Source: Ancylomarina euxina
GTDB taxonomy: Bacteria; Bacteroidota; Bacteroidia; Bacteroidales; Marinifilaceae
Direction: 5' to 3'
Assembly: GCF_003863355.1 (NCBI RefSeq)
Contig: NZ_QQWG01000014.1
Coordinates: 47,103 to 111,102 of the forward strand
DNA: 64,000 nucleotides
How positions within the stretch are numbered: the stretch's first letter is position 1; the number at the start of each line of letters is the position of its first letter. This document shows, in pieces, positions 8,586-16,705 of the stretch. The position numbers and the translations under genes were made by a program. Under the pieces are notes generated by a model. That model searched no databases, was not told the DNA's origin, and was given only the letters and a program-made list of their open reading frames with translations.

Positions 8586-9542
8586 TTATTTTTGTAAAAC
8601 CCAACAAGATGCATTGGGATTTTTTTGTAATACTTTTCTTCGGAAGCGATCAGCTTCTTTTTTTGAGCTGAATTTATTCAAGGCAACAGCAAACAAATTT
8701 TTGTTCTTTATGATAGTTGCGGGATATGAATTGGCTTCAATGACTGTTTTAAGAATTTTAGCATTTTCGATATTCGAGAAACTTCCAGCAATCAAGTAAT
8801 ACTTTCCCTTGACGGATTTGTTCTTAATAGCATTCTTTGGCTTGGCATAAATAATTCTAGGCTCAAAACTAACCAATTCGTTATTAGGTGAGATCTTCTC
8901 GTTTACTTTAACAGACTTCGTTTTCTGAACATCTGGCAAACTCTCCATTATGCTAAACGAAGCCGTTGACTGATGTTGATTATTGCTCAGATTTACTGGG
9001 ATTAGGGCTAGTCCTATGAAGAATGGAATTGTAACGGCGGCATAAACTTTACGTTTAAGGCTAAAACGGTTCCAGATGTTCTCTTTGATAATTAGTGATC
9101 GAATCTGAGGATTTTCCTCAATAATTAGATCTGGTAGTTCAAAACTTTCCATTCCAAAGAGATCAGCTAGAAAATTAATGTTTTTAGCTGGCTCGAATTG
9201 TAATTTATGACGTTTGTTGAAAAACAAATCACCAAGTTCATTAAAAATAACTCTTTCGCTTCTGCGTAAACGAACACTAATGTCTTCTATATAAAGCTCA
9301 ACCGCTCGTTCTGCTTCTGGATAAGTTAATTTTTCAGATTCTGCTAAACAATTTATAAGTAAGCCATCATTCTGTTTTAGATTTCGATTGAAACTAACAG
9401 CCTTTGATGGAGGAAGCATTTCATTAGTCAATGGATTCTCTATAGCTGGAGAATAGTTAGCCACAAAGCCACCTAATCCAGGAAGAATCACACAATCATG
9501 AATGAATAATAAATCCTTAATATATCTTGATATTTCTAGCAT
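8586..9542 (-). CDS. CCDC81-type HU domain and SPOR domain membrane protein
   Basis: A 318-residue protein. Residues 1-135 match the bacterial CCDC81-like HU repeats (LLFIHDCVILPGLGGFVANY, then NELGDLFFNKRHKLQFEP). A single membrane segment lies at about 166-183, and a C-terminal SPOR domain at about 246-317 (YYLIAGSFSN...ASCWVLQK). SPOR domains bind denuded septal peptidoglycan, so the topology suggests a cytoplasmic HU-like part joined across the membrane to a wall-sensing part. This architecture is widespread in Bacteroidota, and its role in division or nucleoid positioning is inferred rather than shown. Own terminator; apparently monocistronic. Confidence 0.85.
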   Translation of the reverse strand: MLEISRYIKDLLFIHDCVILPGLGGFVANYSPAIENPLTNEMLPPSKAVSFNRNLKQNDGLLINCLAESEKLTYPEAERAVELYIEDISVRLRRSERVIFNELGDLFFNKRHKLQFEPAKNINFLADLFGMESFELPDLIIEENPQIRSLIIKENIWNRFSLKRKVYAAVTIPFFIGLALIPVNLSNNQHQSTASFSIMESLPDVQKTKSVKVNEKISPNNELVSFEPRIIYAKPKNAIKNKSVKGKYYLIAGSFSNIENAKILKTVIEANSYPATIIKNKNLFAVALNKFSSKKEADRFRRKVLQKNPNASCWVLQK

Positions 9543-9899
9543 GAAAGCAAAGATAAAAATTCTAAACTCTAATTAAAATTGAATAGCAGCAGAAATATAC
9601 TAAAAGCTTAGTAATCAAAAGTAAAAAAAAGTGATTTTTTTTTAGATAATTGGAAACATAAGCTATTTTGAAATTCTTGATGATTATCTCTTTATGTTTT
9701 CACAGATAAAATATCTGTCGAGGTGTTTGGTTTTTAAATCTTTCTAATGAAAATCTATATCCATTCAAGAATGGTTAAATCATTAATAATTCGTTTAAAG
9801 AGTGATTGGGATTATTTGAGTAATTTAAGTTTAAATCAGCTCATGAGTCTTGCCGAATGGCAATATTTCTATAGCTTTGCCCTCTAAAATTCAAAGTAT
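9543..9899. other. 357-base intergenic region
   Basis: Lies between divergent genes. Apart from the well-formed promoter at 9850-9879 for the radical SAM gene, it is AT-rich, with A and T homopolymer runs near 9620-9640. No open frame or strong hairpin seen. Confidence 0.5.
9850..9879 (+). promoter_or_regulatory. Promoter of the radical SAM gene
   Basis: TTG (9850-9852), 19-base spacer, TAGCTTTG (9872-9879): an exact match to the Bacteroidota primary-sigma consensus. The transcript start would fall near 9886, about 14 bases before the ATG. Confidence 0.75.
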
Positions 9900-10676
9900 A
9901 TGGCAACTTTTCTTTTTGATAAAATCATATTTGGCCCAGTAAAGAGCAGACGTTTGGGTGTTTCTTTGGGAATTAACTTATTGCCTAACGATAGTAAGTT
10001 ATGTAGTTTCAATTGTATCTATTGTGAATGTGGTTGGAATCCTGAGGAAACTTATAAGGTTAATTTTCATCCTAGGGCAGTGGTTAAAGAAAAACTAGAG
10101 CAAAAGTTGAATGAGATGAAAAACCAAGGTGAAGCACCTGATGTGATTACTTTTGCTGGAAACGGCGAGCCATGTATGCATCCTGAATTTGCGGGTATTA
10201 TTGATGATACCATTGAAATTAGAAACCTGATTTTTCCTGAGGCTAGAATTGCGGTTCTTTCAAATGCCACGATGATTCATAAGCCTGATGTTTTTGATGC
10301 CTTGAATAAGGTTGAGGATAATATCTTAAAACTAGATGGCGGAAAAGAAGAAACTATTATTGCTTTAGATCAACCGGTTGGTACTTTCAACTTAGAAAAA
10401 ACGGTCGACCTGTTGTCAAAATTCAATGGAAATCTTACTATTCAGACTTTATTCATTAAAGGTGAATATAAGGGTGAAAGCATTGATAATACTTCTCAGG
10501 AAGAGATTGATTTGTGGTTGGAGCATTTGAAAAAAATACAACCTCGTGAAGTGATGATTTATACGATATCCAGAGATACACCAGTAGAAACTCTTAGGAG
10601 GGTTGAACTTGAAGATTTAGAGAGAATTGCAAAGATGGTAGAGGATGCTGGTTTTTCAACACAAATTAGTGCTTAA
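9900..10676 (+). CDS. Radical SAM protein of unknown function
   Basis: A 258-residue radical S-adenosylmethionine enzyme. The 4Fe-4S cluster motif is CSFNCIYC (Cys35, Cys39, Cys42) with a further Cys at 44, preceded by FGPVKSRRLGVSLGINL, the signature of a widespread uncharacterised subfamily related to the wybutosine-synthesis-like group. The glycine-rich GNGEP motif of SAM binding follows (TFAGNGEPCMHPEF). No auxiliary-cluster domain is visible after the core, and no peptide-precursor gene is adjacent, so RiPP maturation is not supported. It has its own promoter and a short leader. Substrate unknown. Confidence 0.85.
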   Translation: MATFLFDKIIFGPVKSRRLGVSLGINLLPNDSKLCSFNCIYCECGWNPEETYKVNFHPRAVVKEKLEQKLNEMKNQGEAPDVITFAGNGEPCMHPEFAGIIDDTIEIRNLIFPEARIAVLSNATMIHKPDVFDALNKVEDNILKLDGGKEETIIALDQPVGTFNLEKTVDLLSKFNGNLTIQTLFIKGEYKGESIDNTSQEEIDLWLEHLKKIQPREVMIYTISRDTPVETLRRVELEDLERIAKMVEDAGFSTQISA

Positions 10677-10811
10677 GCTACCGAAACTGATAAAATTAAC
10701 TTTGTTTTTTTATTACCAATAACTAAAAAATACAGATCAGGAATTGAAAAATTGAGATAAATGGCTTAGTTTTATTGAATTGAAATATTTTAAGCAATAA
10801 ATTAATCTACT

Positions 10812-11711
10812 ATGCTCAAATTTAGCATTCGTTTGTCCTACTTTTTAATATTGCTAGGCTTTTCTTTCGTTTCGGTAGCCTGTCAAAATAAAACAAAGCC
10901 TGATTCTTCTAATATAAAAGACGAATTGGTTGCCAACCATCAAAGTCTAAAGAAGGTTAAGAATATTTTCTATAATGTACCATCACCTGTTGAGGTGACT
11001 AATATTATTCAGAGAATGAATTTGCCTTACCACCCAGATTTATTGAACCCAAGTACAAATTCTGATAATTACTTAACTCAAGCTGATAAGGCCCTGAATA
11101 TGGGAGTTTATGGAGCAGACCTAAGTTATATTCGTATTTATGAGCAATATCAGGATGCCGCTAAATTTTTAGTGGTTGTTAAAAAATTTACACGTGAGTT
11201 AGGTATTCCCGAAGAAGGAGAGCGAGTGATTGCTAAACGCCTTGAGGAAAATATACAAAATCAGGATTCTTTATTAAGAATTATTACTGAAACATTTACA
11301 GATTCGGATAGTTATCTAAAGGAAAATCAAAGAGGAAGTACAGCAGCTCTTATCATTTTTGGCGGTTGGATTGAAACGCTATATTTAGCTACCAATATCT
11401 TGGATAATAGTTCTCCTCAAAACGATATGGTCAAACTAATTGTAGAACAACGCTATTCTGTTAAAAACTTATTGGCACTTATGGAGCAGTTCTCAAATGA
11501 GAAGAGGGTTCAAGATTTTTTGCCGGACCTGAAAGAATTAAATATAAAATTCCAGGAAATTGGACAAGAGAAATCAGGACAGGCTAAGTTGATTTCTAAA
11601 AAAGGAAAGACAGTTATTGGGAATAAGGTAACACTTAATATTCCTCATAATATCTTGAATGATGTGAAGACTATTAATGATAGAATTCGGACGCGAATTA
11701 CGGAAATGTAG
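10812..11711 (+). CDS. Predicted lipoprotein of unknown function
   Basis: A 299-residue protein with a lipoprotein signal peptide: charged N-terminus, hydrophobic core, and lipobox SVAC with acylated Cys24. The rest is largely helical and hydrophilic (for example RVIAKRLEENIQNQDSLLRIITETF), with no motif I can tie to an enzyme. The next gene, encoding another exported protein, starts 41 bases later, so the two are probably co-transcribed and may act together in the envelope. Similar two-gene units occur in other Bacteroidota, but I know of no function. Confidence 0.75.
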   Translation: MLKFSIRLSYFLILLGFSFVSVACQNKTKPDSSNIKDELVANHQSLKKVKNIFYNVPSPVEVTNIIQRMNLPYHPDLLNPSTNSDNYLTQADKALNMGVYGADLSYIRIYEQYQDAAKFLVVVKKFTRELGIPEEGERVIAKRLEENIQNQDSLLRIITETFTDSDSYLKENQRGSTAALIIFGGWIETLYLATNILDNSSPQNDMVKLIVEQRYSVKNLLALMEQFSNEKRVQDFLPDLKELNIKFQEIGQEKSGQAKLISKKGKTVIGNKVTLNIPHNILNDVKTINDRIRTRITEM

Positions 11712-11752
11712 AGTTGTTTAATGAGTCTTAATGATAAATAATAATCTTAAGG

Positions 11753-12211
11753 ATGAGTAAAATTTACAGATATATCACTTTAATTATAGCATTAACTTGT
11801 ATTTCGAGTTTTGCCTTCTCTCAGTGTAATGAATTTACGAAGAAAGACTGTATTCCTTTATTAAGCCCATACACTTTTAACGGACAGCTTAATAATACTG
11901 TACTATCAGAAGGGGAAACTGCTGAGTTGCAATTAACGTTTTACGCTGATCAGGAATATCGGGTTCTGGTTGCTGGGGAAGGTCAACTTGGCAAGATTCG
12001 ATTTCAACTTTTGGATGTAGAATACAATATTCTGTATGATAACAAAGATGAGGATTTTACGACTGCATGGGATTTTTCTGTTGAAAGTACGGACGAGTTC
12101 ATAGTTAGAGTAATTGTCGATCAAAATAAGAATCCAGAGAATACTGAAAGTGGATGTGTTTCGATGCTAGTCGGATTTAGAGCCTTTGGCTCACGAACCC
12201 TTTTCAAATAG
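11753..12211 (+). CDS. Small exported protein of unknown function
   Basis: 152 residues with a Sec signal peptide (cleavage probably after SSFAFS, before QCNEF). The mature part is predicted beta-rich, with evenly spaced hydrophobic strands (ELQLTFYADQEYRVLVAGEG, IRFQLLDVEYNILYD) resembling small carbohydrate- or ligand-binding sandwich domains, but no family is recognised. Three cysteines (two near the mature N-terminus, one near the C-terminus) could form a disulfide. It follows the lipoprotein gene by 41 bases and a terminator closes the unit. Confidence 0.7.
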   Translation: MSKIYRYITLIIALTCISSFAFSQCNEFTKKDCIPLLSPYTFNGQLNNTVLSEGETAELQLTFYADQEYRVLVAGEGQLGKIRFQLLDVEYNILYDNKDEDFTTAWDFSVESTDEFIVRVIVDQNKNPENTESGCVSMLVGFRAFGSRTLFK

Positions 12212-12256
12212 AAATGAAATTACAATAAATTACACGGTTTTTTTTTAGAAATGATT

Positions 12257-12282
12257 AATCCACCCATTGAGGTGGATTTTTC
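12257..12282 (+). terminator. Terminator of the lipoprotein/exported protein pair
   Basis: Perfect 8-bp stem aatccacc/ggtggatt around a 6-base loop, then a T-run. Confidence 0.85.
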
Positions 12283-12325
12283 TATTTTAGTGGTTTTGTG
12301 AGAATTTTAACGATTACTTTTGTGT

Positions 12326-12661
12326 ATGATTTTAATAAAGCAAGTTGCAATATTTTTAGGTTTATGGCTATTGGGAGAAATAATATCCTATTATAGTCAT
12401 CTGCCACTTTCAGGTAGTATAATCGGTATGTTACTATTATTAATTGGCCTGGAATCTAAGTTGATTAAAACAAAGGATGTTAAAGATGTAGCTAATTTTC
12501 TACTCAACAATATGGCTATGTTTTTTATTCCGGCAGGAGTTGGTTTAATGTGTCATTATCGAGTTCTTAAACAGGAGTGGTTGCCTATTTCTGTCGCTAT
12601 TGTTGTAAGTGCCATAGTCGTTATGACTGTCGTAGGTTTAATCATGAAAAAAAGATCTTGA
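12326..12661 (+). CDS. lrgA: LrgA/CidA family holin-like membrane protein
   Basis: A 111-residue protein with about four membrane segments, matching the LrgA/CidA (YohJ) family (LPLSGSIIGMLLLLIGLE is characteristic). With LrgB it forms a membrane pair implicated in murein hydrolase control or in export of pyruvate or glycolate-like metabolites. The ATG at 12326 is chosen over an upstream TTG. A TACTTTTG -7-like sequence at 12315-12322 almost touches this ATG, so the transcript may be leaderless or use another promoter. The stop overlaps the lrgB start by one base (TGATG), indicating translational coupling. Confidence 0.9.
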   Translation: MILIKQVAIFLGLWLLGEIISYYSHLPLSGSIIGMLLLLIGLESKLIKTKDVKDVANFLLNNMAMFFIPAGVGLMCHYRVLKQEWLPISVAIVVSAIVVMTVVGLIMKKRS

Positions 12662-13365
12662 TGAAAGAACTTCTTAATTCGCCATTGGCTCATGTCTGCT
12701 TCACTTTGGCTGTGTTTATCCTATCTAAAAAATTACAAGCAAAGTATAAGTCACCTCTATTGAATCCAATTTTAATCACAATTGTTCTTGTGATTAGTTT
12801 TCTCTTGCTTACAGATACATCTTACCAAGATTATGAGCGAAATACTCAAGTAATCAGTTTTTGGTTGGCACCATCGGTTATTGCTTTGGGATATGCACTC
12901 TATAGTTTCTTAGGTGAAATAAAAGCAGATTTTAAGAAAATCATCATCTCGATGATTGTCGGAAGTTTAACAGGTATCGTATCTGTATTTATAACTGCTT
13001 ATTTGTTAGGTGCATCAAAGGCAACGATGATTTCTTTAGCTCCAAAATCGGTGACCACACCTATAGCTATTGAAGTATCGAAGGAGATGGGTGGTATTCC
13101 TTCCTTGACTGTGGCTTTTGTAATAGTAGTAGGGGTTCTGGGAGCCATATTTGGCCAGACTTACTTGAAATTAATAGGCGTAAATGATCCTAAGTCTGTT
13201 GGTTTAAGTTTGGGTGCAACAGCACATGCTTTAGGAACAGCAAGTATTAGTGAAAGAGGCCCAGATTTTAGTGCTTTTGGAGGATTGGGGATGGCATTAA
13301 ATGGAGTGTTAACCGCTATTTTAGCACCTTGGGTGATTAAACTACTGCTTATACTCTTGTATTAA
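12661..13365 (+). CDS. lrgB: LrgB/CidB family membrane protein
   Basis: 234 residues with several membrane helices and the family signatures LAPKSVTTPIAIEVS and SLGATAHALGTASI. It is the partner of LrgA, and the pair corresponds to the fused plastid envelope transporter PLGG1 of plants. The start at 12661 overlaps the lrgA stop; a longer frame from 12577 runs out of register inside lrgA and is not used. A bidirectional terminator lies 28 bases downstream. Confidence 0.92.
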   Translation: MKELLNSPLAHVCFTLAVFILSKKLQAKYKSPLLNPILITIVLVISFLLLTDTSYQDYERNTQVISFWLAPSVIALGYALYSFLGEIKADFKKIIISMIVGSLTGIVSVFITAYLLGASKATMISLAPKSVTTPIAIEVSKEMGGIPSLTVAFVIVVGVLGAIFGQTYLKLIGVNDPKSVGLSLGATAHALGTASISERGPDFSAFGGLGMALNGVLTAILAPWVIKLLLILLY

Positions 13366-13392
13366 TTTATATTGTCTTGGAAAGAAAAAATG

Positions 13393-13430
13393 TCATATCC
13401 CTAAATCAAGATTTAAGGATATGATATTTT
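13393..13430. terminator. Bidirectional terminator between lrgB and the coiled-coil gene
   Basis: 14-bp stem with one mismatch (13393-13406 with 13411-13424), A-run on the left and T-run on the right. Confidence 0.8.
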
Positions 13431-13452
13431 TTAGTTCTTATACTTTTCGTTA

Positions 13453-14340
13453 TTATTTTAAGGTGAAACTTGAGTTTCCTATATGAACACCTTCCGAAAA
13501 AAGATCTAAAGTATATTCCCCTTGAATCAGGCTACCATCGTTATCCCAGAAAATAGAAACTTCAAGTTCATTGCCTTCAAATTCGATATCACGCTTAGCT
13601 GAAAAAGCCATTTGTGTATTTTCGTATTCGAATAATAAGCCTTCAGGATTACTTAAAACAACCTCGTCAGGACGAACAATTCTTACATAAATTGTTTTAA
13701 GCCCCGGTTTGATGGTAATATTTTTTCTAAGAGTGAAACTTGCTTTAAGCTTTTCAGTTTTAGAGATCTTCTTTATGAACTTACCTTTTTTGTTGATAGG
13801 AGAACATTCGATATTTGTAGCATCCAGAGCTGAAGCTTTTGATATAAGCTCCTCCATGTTTTTCGTAGTGCTTTCCAATTTTTCGTTTCGCTCTTTTACA
13901 TATGAGATTTGCTTCTTAACTCGGATGTTTTCAGCATTCAATTCTTTATTTTTGCTATTTAGAGAATCAATTTGAACGACATAACTACGAAGAACACCTT
14001 TAAGTGTTCCAATCTCCTTTTTGTATTTGTTGATTTCGAAATATGAATTGTTTCTGAAAACACGCATTCTCTCCAATAACTCATCAATTTTGCCCTTTTC
14101 GGTTACTAATAATTGATTTAGAGTGTCGTTACTAGTTTGTAGAGAGTCGTAATCTTGAGAAAGGTCTCTAAGTTCTGTTTCCAGGTCTGCTTTTTCAATT
14201 TTAATCTCGGCAATATATTGTCGGTTTTCTCTATATGTCTTCAGGAAAAGTATAGAAACGGTGAGTAATATAACACCCAATGAAATTAATACGATTTTAT
14301 AAATCTGATCTTTCTTCTCTGTCTTCAAATCTGTGCTCAT
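13453..14340 (-). CDS. Single-span coiled-coil protein with C-terminal beta domain
   Basis: 295 residues. A hydrophobic segment at about 14-32 anchors the protein. Residues 35-160 form a long coiled coil rich in Glu, Lys and Leu. The last 110 residues look like a beta-sandwich (RKNITIKPGLKTIYVRIV, LEVSIFWDNDGSLIQGEYTL). There is no cleavable signal or lipobox, so it is probably an inner-membrane protein with a periplasmic coiled coil and terminal domain. Related hypothetical proteins are common in the phylum; role unknown. Confidence 0.75.
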   Translation of the reverse strand: MSTDLKTEKKDQIYKIVLISLGVILLTVSILFLKTYRENRQYIAEIKIEKADLETELRDLSQDYDSLQTSNDTLNQLLVTEKGKIDELLERMRVFRNNSYFEINKYKKEIGTLKGVLRSYVVQIDSLNSKNKELNAENIRVKKQISYVKERNEKLESTTKNMEELISKASALDATNIECSPINKKGKFIKKISKTEKLKASFTLRKNITIKPGLKTIYVRIVRPDEVVLSNPEGLLFEYENTQMAFSAKRDIEFEGNELEVSIFWDNDGSLIQGEYTLDLFSEGVHIGNSSFTLK

Positions 14341-14487
14341 TTAAAAATGCGTTTAAGGTTATTCAGGGACCAAATTTAATGGTTTTTACTGTTTTAACGC
14401 AAAAGGAGGCTTTAAATTGCAAAAAAAGCCACCCAATCTTTGATTAAGCGACTTAGGAAGATTATTAAAAACTCTCCGATAATGGAA

Positions 14488-14513
14488 AAGGCAGATCAGT
14501 TAGGATCTGCCTT
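14488..14513 (-). terminator. Terminator of the Fib_succ_major lipoprotein gene
   Basis: Perfect 10-bp stem aaggcagatc/gatctgcctt with a 6-base loop. Read on the minus strand it ends in a T-run. Confidence 0.8.
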
Positions 14514-14534
14514 CTGTTATGTTGAAAGTTGTTT

Positions 14535-15581
14535 TTATTCTGAATCTTTTATACATCGAATGCTTAAACCAGCCGTTTCGGGTACCTGAGTGATCAAAGT
14601 CGATTGATTTCCTTTGTAAATTCTATATTCAAAGATTCTGGATACTTCTTGGGCAGCTTGTCCAGATTTAGACCACCATATAGCTTTTGTTATCAATTTC
14701 GAGTATGCCGTTGCCTTGTTGGAGTTCTCATCCTTAAAAAATCTCCATCCACCAGGTAATCCACCAAAATTAGAGAGATCCTTAAACCTTAAATGGTATT
14801 CAGGATCATATGGCTTATTATAATCCCAAGCTTGATATACGAATTCCATTAGCATGTAGTAAGGAAATTTATCATGCCCTAAATAATGATAAAGCTCATT
14901 CCATTCTTTATATGATGGGATATTGTAGCCTTCAGGAGCGATTTTTCTTTCATCGGTTACAGCATAGCCATTGTAAAGAAAACCATAATAATCTCCGAAA
15001 TTATCATTATCCTCATATTTGCAATACATACCACTCTCAGTATTTAACCATTTCTGATCTTCGTCTAATGTTACTAAAGGAATTTCATCACCATTATTGT
15101 AATGTTTTACTTGCAGATTTTCTAGCATCCATACTTGGTTTCCTATTTTTACAGTTTTATATGCGTTACCATCTATATCTGTAACGGGTTCTCCAGGTGC
15201 CCCCAGCCATAGTGTAAAGCTTAATTCATCACTATAGGTCGTTTCATATTCAGTTGTAGAATAAGCTCGCACGAAAATTTCCTCATTATTATCTAGATCT
15301 TCAATCTTGAGATTTTGTTCTCCCATTTTTTCAGAAGACATGATTTTATTGTTCTCTATTGTTGGATTTGAGTTATTGCTCCAACAAATGCCATTTTCTA
15401 ATATTTCATCAGAACTATCTAATGTTACATTCCAAATTAAAGTAACATTTTGATAGGTCATAGCCGTAATATTAACATTTGAAATCTCAGGAGGATTAGG
15501 CTTGTTATCATCTTTCTCACAAGCTATAAAAACAGATGATAGAAGAGAGGTGATTAATAATATGCTTAAAATGTTTTTCAT
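14535..15581 (-). CDS. Lipoprotein with Fibrobacter major paralogous domain
   Basis: 348 residues. Signal peptide with lipobox FIAC (Cys21). Residues 30-125 resemble a fibronectin type III-like fold (PEISNVNITAMTYQNVTLIW). The remainder is a Fibrobacter succinogenes major paralogous domain, recognised by GNQVWMLENLQVKHYNNGDE, the GYAVTD turn and PEGYNIPSYKEWNELYHYLG, ending in a C-terminal cysteine motif (SIRCIKD). These surface lipoproteins are often expanded in Bacteroidota; a ligand is not known. Monocistronic, with its own terminator. Confidence 0.85.
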   Translation of the reverse strand: MKNILSILLITSLLSSVFIACEKDDNKPNPPEISNVNITAMTYQNVTLIWNVTLDSSDEILENGICWSNNSNPTIENNKIMSSEKMGEQNLKIEDLDNNEEIFVRAYSTTEYETTYSDELSFTLWLGAPGEPVTDIDGNAYKTVKIGNQVWMLENLQVKHYNNGDEIPLVTLDEDQKWLNTESGMYCKYEDNDNFGDYYGFLYNGYAVTDERKIAPEGYNIPSYKEWNELYHYLGHDKFPYYMLMEFVYQAWDYNKPYDPEYHLRFKDLSNFGGLPGGWRFFKDENSNKATAYSKLITKAIWWSKSGQAAQEVSRIFEYRIYKGNQSTLITQVPETAGLSIRCIKDSE

Positions 15582-15753
15582 TTTCTGATGGTTTTTTGAA
15601 AATAATTATGGATTTATTAAGGTTTGTAATGTCTTATTATACTGAGCTTAGTAGTTTTGAATTTCAAATATATAAAATATTTTGTAAAGCTATATGTCGG
15701 GTTTGTAATTTAACATTTTAATATATATACTTATTAGGGAAAAATAAAAAAAA

Positions 15754-15778
15754 CACCCCAAACTTGTGGTTTGAGGTG
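15754..15778 (-). terminator. Terminator of the DUF4197 gene
   Basis: caccccaaac/gtttgaggtg stem (9 of 10 paired), 5-base loop, then a long T-run on the minus strand. Confidence 0.85.
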
Positions 15779-15808
15779 CGATTCTTAAATTGATTTTAAA
15801 GGCTTCAT

Positions 15809-16561
15809 TCAGTCTTGTTGACTAAAGACTTTTTTCAGAATGGAGCTGACACGTTTCATCGGATCTTTTCTTATTTGTAATTCTTCTTCAGCAACTTTCA
15901 AAAAGAGTGCATCCAAAGCTTTGTTGGTTACATATTCGTCAAGTTGAGTGTTTACCGTTTCAAGACTGGCAATTTTACCAGCAAAACTTCCAGCGACCTT
16001 GTTGTAGGTTCCCGTCAGCATATCCCAGGATTCGTTGGTTGATATATTGGCCAATAATTTTTTATCCAGAGAGGTCTTGACTTTTGGTAGGAATAGATCT
16101 CTCAATTTTGAGTAGCTTTTATTATTCAGATATAGAGTTGCTGCATTCTGATCCCCTTTTAATATGCCAAAAGCATCCTGAATGGTCATTTCTGTAATGG
16201 CAGATACAAAAATTGGAGTAGCCTCAACAACAGCATCCTCAGCTGCACGATTTAATCTTAGAACCACTTTATCAACTAAATCTTCACCTCCTGGAATCAT
16301 TTTAATGTGTTTGCTAATGGTTTGTGCTTCGGGAGGAAGCAAAATTTTAACGAGCTCATCTTTATAAAAGCCATCTTCAATCGATAAGATTTGTGAGGCA
16401 TTTTTACTGCCGATTTGTAAAGCTTCTTTTAAGCCTTGAGACACATCAAATGAAGTTAAAGGTCTGTCTTGCTCCACGGCGTATTCATTCACTATGGTTT
16501 GTAGTTCCGCACAGGATGTCAGGTAGAGAACACTTAATAGAAGGATAAATTTTCTAAACAT
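15809..16561 (-). CDS. DUF4197 lipoprotein
   Basis: 250 residues with a lipoprotein signal peptide (lipobox LTSC, Cys17). The body matches the DUF4197 family: SQGLKEALQIGSKNAS near the start, then IKMIPGGEDLVDKVVLRLN, FGILKGDQNAATLYL and a helical C-terminus. Members occur across Gram-negative bacteria as periplasmic or lipid-anchored helical proteins of unknown function. Monocistronic between two terminators. Confidence 0.88.
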   Translation of the reverse strand: MFRKFILLLSVLYLTSCAELQTIVNEYAVEQDRPLTSFDVSQGLKEALQIGSKNASQILSIEDGFYKDELVKILLPPEAQTISKHIKMIPGGEDLVDKVVLRLNRAAEDAVVEATPIFVSAITEMTIQDAFGILKGDQNAATLYLNNKSYSKLRDLFLPKVKTSLDKKLLANISTNESWDMLTGTYNKVAGSFAGKIASLETVNTQLDEYVTNKALDALFLKVAEEELQIRKDPMKRVSSILKKVFSQQD

Positions 16562-16621
16562 TTTCTTTTAGTTGGTTTGTAATGCCTGCAATTTATGAAA
16601 AGATATCCATCCTATTAATAT

Positions 16622-16660
16622 AAAAAAAAGCGGAGCACAAGCCTAAAGTTTGTACTCCGC
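16622..16660 (-). terminator. Terminator of the TonB receptor gene
   Basis: gcggagcacaa/ttgtactccgc stem (10 of 11 paired; 16630-16640 with 16650-16660), followed on the minus strand by eight T residues. Confidence 0.88.
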
Positions 16661-16705
16661 CGACTCTAACCGATAGAATCACTTATATAATGTGCGCCTT
16701 AGCTA

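Noticed and set aside
9900..10676. Radical SAM gene as a peptide-modifying (RiPP) enzyme
   Set aside because: No SPASM-type cysteine-rich extension and no small precursor gene next to it.
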